In this document: positions 18,101 through 26,848 of the stretch, one piece after another
Numbering within the stretch: position 1 is the first letter of the stretch
Layout: each line of letters begins with the position of its first letter
Assembly (NCBI GenBank): GCA_013138705.1
Contig: WTCF01000161.1
Span: 1-29,761 of the forward strand
DNA: 29,761 nt
Direction: 5' to 3'
Origin: Deltaproteobacteria bacterium
GTDB taxonomy: Bacteria > Desulfobacterota > Dissulfuribacteria > Dissulfuribacterales > UBA3076
Notes under the pieces: model-generated
The model's database searches: none
What the model saw: the letters and a program-made list of their open reading frames with translations, nothing else
What the model was told of the DNA's origin: nothing
Made by a program: the position numbers and the translations under genes

Positions 18101-19795
18101 TTACATCTTCCCCCTTCTCAGGATTGAAACCAGCAGCCAGAAGCCCATCACCCCGGCCACCAGAAAGCCTGAAAGGCCGATAATCGGTATCTCATGCCAT
18201 TTGGGCGGGATATCTGCTAAAACGATCAGGGAGGAACCAATAATCTGGGCGGCCAGCACTATGGCAAAGGAAATACGATTACTGATCCTGTCGTGGCTTG
18301 AGAGCATAGGTTCCAGACCCTGGTGCTCGAACTCCATCTTCAGCTTGCCCCGTCTGGCCAGCTTCAGGATCTCACGGAATTCACCCGGTATTTCCTTGAG
18401 AAGCTGTAAAGTTTCAATGCTGTAGTCCGCCATATCAGCGGCAATACGTCTGGGATGGAGGCGATCTCTCTTGATTTGCTGGATAAATGGCGTGGCCCGC
18501 TCTATAGAATTAAAGTCCGGGTCCAGGACCCGGCCGACGCCCTCCACCGTGCTCAGCGCCTTCATCATGAGGAACAGATCCGGCGGAATCCTTATTCGAT
18601 GTCTTGAAGCCGTTTTCAGGAGCAGTTGAAGCATCTTTCCCATTTCCAACTCCTTAAGTGGCCGGTACAGGTACTGGTCCATGAATTCCGCCATGTCCCT
18701 CTGAAGTAATTCAATATCCGGTTCCTTTTCCCATTCAGTAAGCCTCAGCAGGGCGTCTACCGTCTTCACCTCATCCTTATTGGCAGAGGCCGCCACCATG
18801 TCAACAAAGTCTTCCCTGCTCTTCCGGCTGATGTGGCCCATCATCCCGAAGTCCAGATAGCAAATGACATTGTCCGGAAGAATGAAGATGTTCCCCGGGT
18901 GCGGATCTGCGTGGAAAAACCCGTGTACGAAGATCTGTTTCATAATAAGATCAAAGCCCCGGCGGGCGATCTCACGCGGGTCGAGACCTCTATCTCTCAT
19001 GAGTTGGATGTTATTAGCCTTGACGCCATCGATATACTCCATGGTAAGAATCCGGCTGGTTGTCATCTCACGATAAACTTTCGGGACGTAAACAGTGAGA
19101 TCGCCGGCAAACTGGCCTGCAAAACGCTCCATATGGGAGGCCTCCAGCGTGTAATCAAGTTCCTTTTCCAGTGTGCGGGAGAATTCTTCCACAATCCTGG
19201 TAGGACGGTGGACATCCCAGCCTGCGAGATGTCGTTCCATAAGGGTGGCCAGGTGGAGCATGATCTCCATATCCACCTCGATGGTCTTGCGGATGTCCGG
19301 CCGCTGGACCTTGATAACCACCTCGTCCTCATTGGCGAGCCTGGCCCTGTGTACCTGTCCCAGGGAGGCCGAGGCAAGAGGGGACTCATCGAAGGTCTGA
19401 AAAATTTCGTCAATGGGAGCGCCGAGCTCCGATTCAATGATCCTCCTGGCCTCAGCGCAGTCAAAGGAAGGAACATGGTCCTGCAACTTCTCAAGTTCCT
19501 GCATGAACTCCACAGGCAAAAGGTCAGGACGGGTCGAGAGGACCTGGCCAAGCTTGACGAACGTCGGGCCCAGCTCCTCCAGAGCCATTCTTACCCGCTC
19601 CGCCCTGGAAAGCGACTCTATCTTTTCCCGCCTTTTCCGGGATATCATCTGGAGGCCGATCTCCAGATACTGCTCTACCTTCAGAATGTCCACCATGTCG
19701 CCGAATCCGTACTTGAAAAGCACAGAAAGAATTTGGCGGTAGCGCTGGACATGGTGATATGTGCGTCCGATGATACCTATTTTACGGATGATCAA
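18101..19795 (-). CDS. UbiB/ABC1 (AarF) family protein kinase-like protein
   Basis: The 564-residue protein belongs to the atypical kinase family linked to quinone biosynthesis. It has the invariant N-terminal TFVKLGQVLSTRPDLLP (KxGQ), ASLGQVHRA, VIKVQRP (the lysine), the ExD-like helix region, HGFFHADPHPGN and YLDFGMMG, then a C-terminal pair of membrane helices (about 500-560). The start appears to be TTG at 19795, directly after AGGAGGAGG. It overlaps the upstream patatin gene by 14 bases, which suggests translational coupling. In E. coli UbiB aids ubiquinone synthesis; in an anaerobe menaquinone or another isoprenoid lipid is a more natural target, but that is inference. Confidence 0.92.
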   Translation of the reverse strand: MIIRKIGIIGRTYHHVQRYRQILSVLFKYGFGDMVDILKVEQYLEIGLQMISRKRREKIESLSRAERVRMALEELGPTFVKLGQVLSTRPDLLPVEFMQELEKLQDHVPSFDCAEARRIIESELGAPIDEIFQTFDESPLASASLGQVHRARLANEDEVVIKVQRPDIRKTIEVDMEIMLHLATLMERHLAGWDVHRPTRIVEEFSRTLEKELDYTLEASHMERFAGQFAGDLTVYVPKVYREMTTSRILTMEYIDGVKANNIQLMRDRGLDPREIARRGFDLIMKQIFVHGFFHADPHPGNIFILPDNVICYLDFGMMGHISRKSREDFVDMVAASANKDEVKTVDALLRLTEWEKEPDIELLQRDMAEFMDQYLYRPLKELEMGKMLQLLLKTASRHRIRIPPDLFLMMKALSTVEGVGRVLDPDFNSIERATPFIQQIKRDRLHPRRIAADMADYSIETLQLLKEIPGEFREILKLARRGKLKMEFEHQGLEPMLSSHDRISNRISFAIVLAAQIIGSSLIVLADIPPKWHEIPIIGLSGFLVAGVMGFWLLVSILRRGKM

Positions 19796-20768
19796 AACCT
19801 CCTCCTTTACCCGTCAAAGGCCGAATTTGAGCCTTGGCCTCCTGGTATCCCCCGGCAATGGCTTCATTGGCCCGATGAAACTCCAGTAATCGAATGTGTC
19901 CAAGTTTTGGTCGAATCAGCAGATCAGGAGGATAGACCTGTAGCCCTGTGACAGCAATCCGATTTTCCATAATGTAGATAGAATTTATTAATACTTCAAA
20001 AATGCTCGGCAACGGGTCCTGGCCCATCCATTGCCTGATCTGTCTGAAGGCCGGGACATCAAGCAACCCAAGCTCTTTGTTTATAAGAGCCGATATCCTG
20101 GTTTTTACTGTGGGGTTGCAACCGGCTTCAGCGCCTGACACAACTGGGATGGCGCCGGCAATGGGTGCAAGTCTGGTCGCTCTCTTGGTCACGATATCGC
20201 GGCTGAGATCAACAGCGATGACGAAATCAGCTCCCATTTCCCTTACTACACTTACAGGAACAGGATTGACCATGCCGCCGTCGACCAGAATCTTACCGTT
20301 TTTTCTCACTGGCGTGAAAATACCTGGGAAAGAGATGCTGGCTCTTACGGCTTCAATAACGTCTCCATCTTGTATGACCACTTCATGACCCGTGGTCAGG
20401 TCTGTGGTTACAGCGCGAAAGGGAATGGGGAGTTCTTCGATATTTTTTTCCTCCACGTGGCTCCGTATAAAATCAGCGACTTTCATCCCGTCGATAAGTC
20501 CGGACTTGGGGAACACGATATCGAAGAAATGGAGGATATGTTTCCAGTCGAATTGCAGGACAATCTTTTCCAGCTCATCGATTTTTCCGGAAGCGTAGAC
20601 TGCCCCTACCATGGCGCCGATGCTGGTGCCGGCCACGCAGTCCACGCGAATACCTGCTTCGCTCAGGGCCTGGATCACTCCTATATGGGCCCACCCGCGA
20701 GCAGAACCGCTGCCTAGGGCCAGGCCTATCTTTTTAGGATGTCTCCGGTTATGCTCTGATAAACTCAA
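19782..20768 (-). CDS. Patatin-like phospholipase
   Basis: The 328-residue protein has the patatin catalytic dyad. The oxyanion loop is GSGSARGWAH, the nucleophile elbow is GTSIG (serine near residue 46), and the aspartate motif is VDGGMVNPVP (near 169). It resembles RssA-type bacterial patatins and probably hydrolyses acyl esters of membrane lipids. The start shown uses TTG at 20768; no in-frame ATG lies nearby, so the exact N-terminus is uncertain. Its 3' end overlaps the UbiB-like gene, so the two are probably made together and may both act on membrane lipids. Confidence 0.9.
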   Translation of the reverse strand: MSLSEHNRRHPKKIGLALGSGSARGWAHIGVIQALSEAGIRVDCVAGTSIGAMVGAVYASGKIDELEKIVLQFDWKHILHFFDIVFPKSGLIDGMKVADFIRSHVEEKNIEELPIPFRAVTTDLTTGHEVVIQDGDVIEAVRASISFPGIFTPVRKNGKILVDGGMVNPVPVSVVREMGADFVIAVDLSRDIVTKRATRLAPIAGAIPVVSGAEAGCNPTVKTRISALINKELGLLDVPAFRQIRQWMGQDPLPSIFEVLINSIYIMENRIAVTGLQVYPPDLLIRPKLGHIRLLEFHRANEAIAGGYQEAKAQIRPLTGKGGGFDHP

Positions 20769-20943
20769 GGTCTTTTATCCATTTTTGTTTGTTACTTCAT
20801 ATAGAATCCGGCGCTCGGGTTGCTCCCAAGCATAGCCTTGTTCTCCGGGCAGGTCGAATAAAATTGTAACATTGCCGGGATGATATTGGAAGAAATATGG
20901 ATGATCAGCGCGTTAACTTGATCCCCCATCGCTGAGATGAAGC

Positions 20944-21963
20944 TTAAGGCGCCGCTGAGACCACATTCTGTGGATTGCTGCTAAAATAGGCTTTGAGGTT
21001 TTCAGCACTGGTGACCAGAATTCGCTCCAGGGCCTCCCTGGTATTGAACGCATTGTGCGGCGTCAGGATTGCTCGTTCTGAACGCATGATTGAAAAACTT
21101 TCCATAGCCTCCCTCAGCGTGATGGCTGCGAGATCATCTCTTTTGAGAAATTCTTCTTCAATCCAGATCTCTTCACCCTCAAAGGTATCCAGGGCTACTC
21201 CTCCCAGTCTGCCTTCACGCAAGGCTACAGAAACAGCTTCCGTATCAACGACCTTTCCACGCGCGGTGTTGACAAGTAAGGCTGTGGGTTTGAGCAATCG
21301 CAATCTCTCTGCATTAATCAGGTGATGGGTAGACGGAAGATATGGCAGATGGAGGCTGATAACGTCCGCCTGCTGCAATACCTCATCCAGGCTCAAAAAC
21401 GTCACCCCAAATTTTTCTACAAGAGTTGCGTTTGGCCTCAGATCATAGGCAATTACCCTCATCTCGAAGGCCCATCCAAGCCTTGCCATGTGAGAACCGA
21501 TTCGACCCATTCCTACCAGACCGAGTGTCTTTCCCTTAATATCCATACCCATAAGACCGGTACGGCTAAAAATCCCCCTTTCTACCCGTTCAAATGTTGG
21601 CCTCAATTTACGGGCCAGGGCTATGATGAGACCAAAGGCATATTCTGCCACCGTGTTATCACCGTAAGCGGGGACATTGCATACCGTGATGTTTCGAGAC
21701 TTGCATGCATCTAAGTCAATATGGTCAAAACCGGTGGACATAGTAGCAATTATGCTTAGTTGAGGCAGAAGGTCCAGTATTTCCTGTGTGATCTTAGATT
21801 GGATGAATATTCCCATTCCATCCGCATCTTTTGCAATAGTTGCCGTGTGTACATCAAGAGGCTTTTGACGAAAACTCAATTCAAATGCTTTTTCCCCCTC
21901 AAATGCCTTTAACAACACAGCCTGTTCTTTTTCATCTACATTAAAGAAAGCCAATTTTGTCAT
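20944..21963 (-). CDS. D-isomer-specific 2-hydroxyacid dehydrogenase, D-lactate dehydrogenase-like
   Basis: The 339-residue enzyme reduces a 2-keto acid with NADH. It has the Rossmann motif GLVGMGRIGSH (149-158), NTARGKVVDT with catalytic R235, the glutamate in LDTFEGEE (about E264) and TPHNAF with H303. The N-terminal half and the FEGEE spacing are closest to the D-lactate dehydrogenase subgroup, but glycerate or other 2-hydroxyacids are possible. The ATG at 21963 has AGGAG nine bases upstream, so the longer frame from 21996 was rejected. The preceding DUF1614 gene is 120 bases upstream on the same strand. Confidence 0.9.
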   Translation of the reverse strand: MTKLAFFNVDEKEQAVLLKAFEGEKAFELSFRQKPLDVHTATIAKDADGMGIFIQSKITQEILDLLPQLSIIATMSTGFDHIDLDACKSRNITVCNVPAYGDNTVAEYAFGLIIALARKLRPTFERVERGIFSRTGLMGMDIKGKTLGLVGMGRIGSHMARLGWAFEMRVIAYDLRPNATLVEKFGVTFLSLDEVLQQADVISLHLPYLPSTHHLINAERLRLLKPTALLVNTARGKVVDTEAVSVALREGRLGGVALDTFEGEEIWIEEEFLKRDDLAAITLREAMESFSIMRSERAILTPHNAFNTREALERILVTSAENLKAYFSSNPQNVVSAAP

Positions 21964-22083
21964 GATAATTGCTCCTTTCTGTATTTTGGATTGCATTCAA
22001 CGCAATCCCACCACGACTGAAGGCAACAAAAACTAATTCCCACATTAGGAGGGCTAGAAGGACAGGAATGACCGTCCCTGCCC

Positions 22084-22767
22084 TTAAGCCAGCAAAACAG
22101 CCAGGATCCCTGTCAAGAAGATCCCATCAAAGGTTCCGGCCCCTCCGATGGAGGCGACAGGGGCGCCAAGCCCTTGAATCTTGCCAAGGTTCAGGAGATC
22201 CGCGCCGATTAAGGTTCCCATGGTCCCTGCAATATAGGCCAGAGCGGGGGCTGACTCCTGTGAAAGCAAGAGAGCAACGCCAGCGGCCGCCACGGGAGGG
22301 ATGAAAATCGGCACGGCAATCCCCACGCCTTTGACAGGCCGGGCCATCCAGTGGACGATAATCGTCACGATAGCCACGCCCACGAGGCCTTGGACATATA
22401 ACCCGTTCTTCACCAAGAGGTAGAGTGAGAGAAGGGTTGGGATAATAGCTCCGCCAACGTTGATGGCCACAACCGTTCGTGTCCACTTTTGAACCGAGGG
22501 AACAATGTACCGCATGCCGAAAAAGGTGATTTCTTGGCCTGAAAGCACATCTTTCGAAGGTAGTTTTACCACAGGGATATTGACGCCACTCCCCACAAGA
22601 GACAGGAACAGTAAGCTGAAAATATACCGCGGGTTGATCCCTATCTTCTCATAGGCATATCCAAGGACTCCAATCTGGAGCAAAGTGAACACGAAGATGA
22701 AGAGAAACAGAAAAATGAGAATAAAGGGTAATGCAAGGGGAAAATAGTGGAAGTCCGAACGTCGCAT
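22084..22767 (-). CDS. DUF1614 integral membrane protein
   Basis: The 227-residue protein has about six hydrophobic helices and the conserved C-terminal block GTMGTLIGADLLNLG...IGGAGTFDGIFLTGILAVLLA, which I recognise as the DUF1614 family. Function is unknown. The glycine- and aspartate-containing motif within membrane segments (GADLLN, GTFDGIF) hints at a catalytic or ion-binding site in the bilayer. The ATG at 22767 has AAAGGAG seven bases upstream. Repeats R1 and R2 fill the space upstream of it. Confidence 0.85.
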   Translation of the reverse strand: MRRSDFHYFPLALPFILIFLFLFIFVFTLLQIGVLGYAYEKIGINPRYIFSLLFLSLVGSGVNIPVVKLPSKDVLSGQEITFFGMRYIVPSVQKWTRTVVAINVGGAIIPTLLSLYLLVKNGLYVQGLVGVAIVTIIVHWMARPVKGVGIAVPIFIPPVAAAGVALLLSQESAPALAYIAGTMGTLIGADLLNLGKIQGLGAPVASIGGAGTFDGIFLTGILAVLLA

Positions 22768-22794
22768 TGTCTCTCTCCTTTGTGGGATGTTTTT

Positions 22795-23010
22795 CCTAAG
22801 TTGAGCGATTAGCTGTCTTGTCAGGGCGGCAGACCGATAGCCATTAGGTTTTAGCTTTGAAAAATCAAGGCATTACATTAATTAGAAATAACACCCAACG
22901 GGTAAATGTTTGTAATAGCAGAACATCCTGCTTGTCAGGGCGGCAGACCGACCTTTCAGGGCGGCAGACCGATAATCATTAAACTAATAGCTAACCGCTA
23001 AAGGCTAATC
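22795..23010 (-). repeat. Interspersed element R1, copy B (empty site for the three-way-junction insertion)
   Basis: It is the inverted partner of 11953-12168. Its ends, CTAAGTTGAGCGATTAGC and the complement of GCTAATCGCTTAGTTTAG, are imperfect terminal inverted repeats of about 18 bases. Inside are three copies of CAGGGCGGCAGACCGA (about 22825, 22937 and 22959). At 22897-22904 it lacks the insertion found in copy A. With R2 it fills the 307-base gap between the DUF1614 and acyltransferase genes. Confidence 0.8.
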
Positions 23011-23021
23011 GCTTAGTTTAG

Positions 23022-23056
23022 ATGTAAACTACTTTTGGCTTGCTATGAAGGATGCC
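23022..23056 (+). repeat. Short repeat R2, copy B
   Basis: ATGTAAACTACTTTTGGCTTG followed by ctatgAAGGATGcc matches the minus strand of 13163-13198. Here it directly follows element R1, whereas at the other locus the two are more than 1 kb apart. Confidence 0.65.
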
Positions 23057-23074
23057 GACCATCTTTTATATACA

Positions 23075-23812
23075 CTATAGATTCTCTGCTATTCGCTGTT
23101 TTATCCTTTCTGTAACAACGGCCTGTCTTTCCCGGTCAGCCGCATCCACTTTCACGGCATCTGAGATAAAGATCCTCACCCGCCTGCCGTAACTGATACG
23201 GCATTTCCCCGGTGGCATGATCTCCCGTGTACCGACGACAGTGATAGGGATGATGGGAATACCTGTCCTGGCGGCCAGGAGCACGGAACCTCTGCCGAAT
23301 GATCCAAGCTCTCCGGCCTTGCTCATCGTTCCCTCCAGATAGATGACAAGCGACAGTCCGGAACGGAGCAGGGCAATAATCGAATCAATTCCCCTTACTA
23401 CATTCCTTGGGCGGTCTCGATCCACGCAGACAAATTGCAGCTGGCGCATAATATAACTGTAAACAGGAACCCGGAACATCTCTTTCTTGGTGGCAAAAGT
23501 CACAGGAACCGGCAGGATAGTACAGAGCACGAACGAGTCAAACCAACTCTGATGGTTGGCTGCAAAGATATATGTCTGATCGTGGCGGATATTTTCCAGT
23601 CCCTCCACCTTCACCTTGACTCCTGCTACCTTAAGAAGTGCTGAGGTCGCAACTCGCAGACCCGACCCATTGCGCAGACGTACAGGTAGTACCGTAACCA
23701 GCATTGCAAAGCAAAGGGCATCCATGACCAAGACCGTCCACCATAGCATAGTGACGGATAAGTCTTTGTAAGATTTGCATTTCATCGGGTTAAACCCGGA
23801 CGACCAGGTCAT
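23075..23812 (-). CDS. 1-acylglycerol-3-phosphate acyltransferase-like protein (PlsC family)
   Basis: The 245-residue protein has an N-terminal hydrophobic helix (about 22-45) and the PlsC acyltransferase motifs: NHQSWFD (HX4D, catalytic), and YLEGTMSKAGELGSFGRGS as motif III, where the usual EGTRS has M for R. It then has IPIIPITVVGT. The arginine change may alter the glycerol-phosphate acceptor site, so the substrate is uncertain. It should acylate a lysophospholipid or related acceptor at the inner membrane. It ends the apparent operon begun by the TetR gene, 31 bases after the exported coiled-coil gene. Neither the ATG at 23812 nor the one nine codons later has a strong ribosome binding site. 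Confidence 0.85.
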   Translation of the reverse strand: MTWSSGFNPMKCKSYKDLSVTMLWWTVLVMDALCFAMLVTVLPVRLRNGSGLRVATSALLKVAGVKVKVEGLENIRHDQTYIFAANHQSWFDSFVLCTILPVPVTFATKKEMFRVPVYSYIMRQLQFVCVDRDRPRNVVRGIDSIIALLRSGLSLVIYLEGTMSKAGELGSFGRGSVLLAARTGIPIIPITVVGTREIMPPGKCRISYGRRVRIFISDAVKVDAADRERQAVVTERIKQRIAENL

Positions 23813-23843
23813 GATGTAAGGGCCGTCCGGATTTCAGGCGACT

Positions 23844-24923
23844 CTATTCTTCTCCTTTGACCTCCACCATCTCAGCCGCTGATTTAAGGAGGTCGGAAAG
23901 CTTTTTACCGGCCTGCTTTTCCCCTTCCTTCAGGGCGACCTTAGTGTCATCTATGCGTTTTTGCATTTTCTGTAACTCCAGCCGGGCGGTTTCCTCGGCC
24001 TGACTCTGGGCCCGGACATACCAGGCCTTTGCCTCGTCAAGATAGGATTGGGCCTGTTCCCTGGTCGCATCTGCACTAGCTGCCAATTGGGCCTTAAGCA
24101 GGGCAGCCTGGGCTTCAAGCTCGGCGTAACGCTTCTTGAGCAGCACCACCTCCTCGCTTTCCCCCACCTGTTTGCCGTAGGCCTGAAGCTGCTCTTCGGT
24201 ATGCAGCGCCAGAGCGTTGATTTTTCCCTTGGCCTCACTGACGCCTTCAGTGACGGCCTGCTTGGCTGCTTTTGCATCGAGCTCAAGCTGTGCAATACCT
24301 TCGGCAGTCCGTTTGGAGGCACTCGTTTTGGCCTCTGCCAGATACCCCTGGGCATCCTTCAGCGCTTGCTCGGCTTTCTCCGGAGACTGTTCTATCTCAA
24401 GGGCAATACTGGCCTTAAGGGCAGCGGCCCGGGCCTGAACCAGGGCTATCCTGGTGGAGGTCTCCTTTTTGAGGACGGTCGCCTTGGTCTGAGTCTCCGC
24501 TATGGCTGCATTGAGAGTGCTTTCGCTTTTATCAGCCAACTCGGTCAACTTCGAGTAGGCCTGGTCGCTTTTTGTGCGCAGGGAGGTCTCCGCGCCCTTG
24601 ATCTGTTTCTCAATATCTGAAATTCGCCTTCTTGTAACCGTATCGGCCGTCCCGTATGCCTGGCGTAGATTCGTTTTGGCATCTTCGAGGCTCTGGAGAG
24701 CAGCCTCACTGTTTTTCTCCAGCCAAAGCTCGGTACGTGCCTTGAGAAGATTGACTTTTGCCCTGGCCAGGGCGACCTGTGCCTTGAGGGCCTGTTGCCA
24801 CTCAATTTCCGTGACTCCCCTGTCTTTTGGCTGGCCCGCCTGCTCGGCTGAAAAAACTGCAGGCGCTGCAAAACCAATGATCAGCCAGAGTGCTAAAAGT
24901 GTAGCTGAAATTGCCCTTTTCAT
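23844..24923 (-). CDS. Exported helical protein with three internal ~108-residue repeats
   Basis: I do not recognise a named family. The 359-residue protein has a signal peptide (MKRAISATLLALWLIIGFAAPAVFSA, cleavage near A26) and then is almost entirely Ala/Glu/Lys/Gln-rich helix predicted to form coiled coils. Three repeats can be aligned on SLEDAK (78-83), ALKDAQ (187-192) and YLDEAK (294-299), giving a period of about 107-109 residues; each begins with a VALARAK/IALVQAR-like block. There is no cysteine and no membrane segment after the signal, so it is probably a soluble periplasmic rod. The start has AAGGA upstream and overlaps the stop of the preceding gene (ATGA). Confidence 0.7.
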   Translation of the reverse strand: MKRAISATLLALWLIIGFAAPAVFSAEQAGQPKDRGVTEIEWQQALKAQVALARAKVNLLKARTELWLEKNSEAALQSLEDAKTNLRQAYGTADTVTRRRISDIEKQIKGAETSLRTKSDQAYSKLTELADKSESTLNAAIAETQTKATVLKKETSTRIALVQARAAALKASIALEIEQSPEKAEQALKDAQGYLAEAKTSASKRTAEGIAQLELDAKAAKQAVTEGVSEAKGKINALALHTEEQLQAYGKQVGESEEVVLLKKRYAELEAQAALLKAQLAASADATREQAQSYLDEAKAWYVRAQSQAEETARLELQKMQKRIDDTKVALKEGEKQAGKKLSDLLKSAAEMVEVKGEE

Positions 24924-26086
24924 GACTTGTCGTCCTTATCCTTTTTCAAGACGTCCTTTGCACCCCGGATCATCCCGGATACCGCTCCCTTTGCTATATC
25001 CAGTGCCCGTTTTGACAGTTCCTTGGTCTCCTCGGCTGCGGTATGTACAGTCTCTTCGGTGAGCTGCGCCGCTTTACCAAAAGTATCTTTGCCTAATTCC
25101 TTAAGACGATTTGAGACTGTCTCAGCGGCTTCACCTGCCTTCTCCTTCAGAGTAGAGGGGGTTTTCCTGGCATGGTCTGCAATTTCAGTGAGCACCTCAC
25201 CTGCCACCTTGCCGGACTTGCCGGCTACTCCGCGTATGGTCTCAAGAAACAGGTCCTCAACGGCCTCAAGGTCTTCCTTGGTCTGAGCAAGGTCCTCTGT
25301 GACAAAGGACTTGGTCTTTGCACCTGCGGCGGACAGTGTCTCTTTTGTGGACTCCACTGCAGAGGTGATACCTTCTCTGGTTCCCTGTACTGCACCCCTG
25401 ACCACCTCGCTTATATTGGTATCGGCCTCTTCTGCGGTCTCAACTGCGGCGGAAATTACGGCATGAGATACTTTTCTTATTCTGTCCGCGCTGAAATGCG
25501 CCTCGGCAAGGGCCTTTTCCGTTGCATCCTTGGTGATTTGGGCAACAGTTTCTTCTATGTCCTTTCCGGTATCAATTACCTGTTTCACAGCCTGTTTGAC
25601 GGTTTCCCCGGTCAGGCCTAAAAGTTCCGCGTATTTCAGTTTGGTATCGGTGACAGCGGTCTCTATGTGTTCTTTCATCTCTCCTGTAAAGGCCTCGCTG
25701 CTCTGTCTGGTGCCTTCCATGGCCTCGCGCACATCTTCAGACAGTTTCTGTTCCTCTCCACCTAGACGGGTCTTTAGTTGTTGGATCTCTTGACGGGTCC
25801 TGTCCATAGCCCTCTGTTCCGTGGACTTGATGCCGTCGATTGCCCCCTCGACTGCCGCCGTGATGCGCTCCCTGGTGGCAATTCCTTTCTTTTTGAGTCC
25901 ATCCGTGGCTGTGGCAGAGGCCTCCCTGGCAATCTCGCGCAGGGTTATCCCTCCTTCTTTCACCTTTCCGGCAGTGTCCGACACGGCATTCTGAACAATG
26001 TCCCGGACCTGTGCCGCTGTCACCTCGCCACTCTTCATTACCTTTTCAAATGACTCAATGATCTGTTCTTTCATCTCTTTTAACAT
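24920..26086 (-). CDS. LEA/apolipoprotein-like amphipathic helical protein of unknown function
   Basis: The 388-residue protein has no signal peptide, no cysteine and almost no aromatic residues. It is a succession of Ala/Glu/Lys/Thr-rich amphipathic helices, with short repeated cores of the type VRDIVQNAV, VVRGAVQGTREGITSAV and AVEGAIDGIK. The composition resembles late-embryogenesis-abundant and phasin-like proteins, which coat membranes, lipid bodies or polymers or protect against drying; that likeness is compositional only. The ATG at 26086 follows AGAGGT, and the stop overlaps the start of the exported coiled-coil protein by four bases. The TetR gene lies 75 bases upstream. Confidence 0.7.
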   Translation of the reverse strand: MLKEMKEQIIESFEKVMKSGEVTAAQVRDIVQNAVSDTAGKVKEGGITLREIAREASATATDGLKKKGIATRERITAAVEGAIDGIKSTEQRAMDRTRQEIQQLKTRLGGEEQKLSEDVREAMEGTRQSSEAFTGEMKEHIETAVTDTKLKYAELLGLTGETVKQAVKQVIDTGKDIEETVAQITKDATEKALAEAHFSADRIRKVSHAVISAAVETAEEADTNISEVVRGAVQGTREGITSAVESTKETLSAAGAKTKSFVTEDLAQTKEDLEAVEDLFLETIRGVAGKSGKVAGEVLTEIADHARKTPSTLKEKAGEAAETVSNRLKELGKDTFGKAAQLTEETVHTAAEETKELSKRALDIAKGAVSGMIRGAKDVLKKDKDDKS

Positions 26087-26161
26087 GCTGCACCTCTAAT
26101 GGTTGGTTTGTCATTTGTTTCTGATCCCCGTGCTGTCCGTGTCTGTGTTTAATTTGTCCCA

Positions 26162-26779
26162 TCACCTCCTTACCCCTCTAAGAAATATATCTGTGATTAT
26201 TGGAACGCCTTTCTTGTATGGATGCCGCTTCGGGTCCTCCATCCAGGATAAAAGAAAGGAGTTAATGATTCCATCAAGGGCCACAGCCATATAATGGGGA
26301 TCCGTCTTGCAGAAGACTTGGTCCCGAACGCCCTTTCCAAGGATAGAGGAGAGTTGCTCTATTATTTCGTTATATAGCTTGCGGACGTCCTGATCGAGCC
26401 CGGCCTTGATGTTGAAGCTCGCTCCCTGGGTTTCGGCAAAGTAGAGGCGTAATGTGACAAAATTGTCTGAAAAGAACTCTGCTTTGGCCGCAATGTAATT
26501 CTTTACCGAGGACAGGACATCGGTTTCCTGGTCGAGAACATCCTTGAGAACCCGGTGGTACTCTTCTGCTGTGGATCTTATCAAGGTCTTGTAGAGGTCC
26601 TCTTTGTTTCTGAAAAACTTGTACAGAGTCCCAATGGCAAATTCTGCCTTTTGAGCGATCTCATGCATCGAGACGTTGTAGTAGCCCTTTTCTGAAAAAA
26701 GCTTGAGCGCGGCAGCAAGCATCTCATTACGACGCCTGAGTCTTTCTCTTTCCCGCCGGGGTAGCTTCTTGTAGTACAT
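26162..26779 (-). CDS. TetR-family transcriptional regulator
   Basis: The 205-residue regulator has an N-terminal DNA-binding domain: AALKLFSEKGYYNVSMHEIAQKA...GTLYKFFRNKEDL (about 20-65), the standard TetR helix-turn-helix with the G.LY..F.NKE signature. A ligand-binding helical domain follows, with no match to a specific ligand class that I can name. The ATG at 26779 (MYYKKLPRRER) has GGAG upstream and is preferred over the longer frame from 26809. It is first in a same-strand run with the two helical proteins and the PlsC-like enzyme, so it probably controls them and itself, perhaps in response to a lipid or acyl-CoA. Confidence 0.92.
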   Translation of the reverse strand: MYYKKLPRRERERLRRRNEMLAAALKLFSEKGYYNVSMHEIAQKAEFAIGTLYKFFRNKEDLYKTLIRSTAEEYHRVLKDVLDQETDVLSSVKNYIAAKAEFFSDNFVTLRLYFAETQGASFNIKAGLDQDVRKLYNEIIEQLSSILGKGVRDQVFCKTDPHYMAVALDGIINSFLLSWMEDPKRHPYKKGVPIITDIFLRGVRR

Positions 26780-26848
26780 GATTGATCTCCGATGGCCTTG
26801 TATCAACAAGTGAAAAAATTATAATTTCATGACGTGAATCTTTATTCA

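Noticed and set aside
18833..19951. Plus-strand open frame of 372 codons opposite the UbiB-like gene
   Set aside because: The UbiB family motifs on the minus strand are unambiguous; this frame has no recognisable sequence and no ribosome binding site.
20769..20943. Small gene between the patatin and dehydrogenase genes
   Set aside because: No frame with a start, ribosome binding site and recognisable sequence was found; no structured RNA was evident either.
22795..23056. CRISPR array, because of the three CAGGGCGGCAGACCGA copies
   Set aside because: The copies are unevenly spaced, lie within an interspersed element that recurs at another locus, and have no cas genes nearby.
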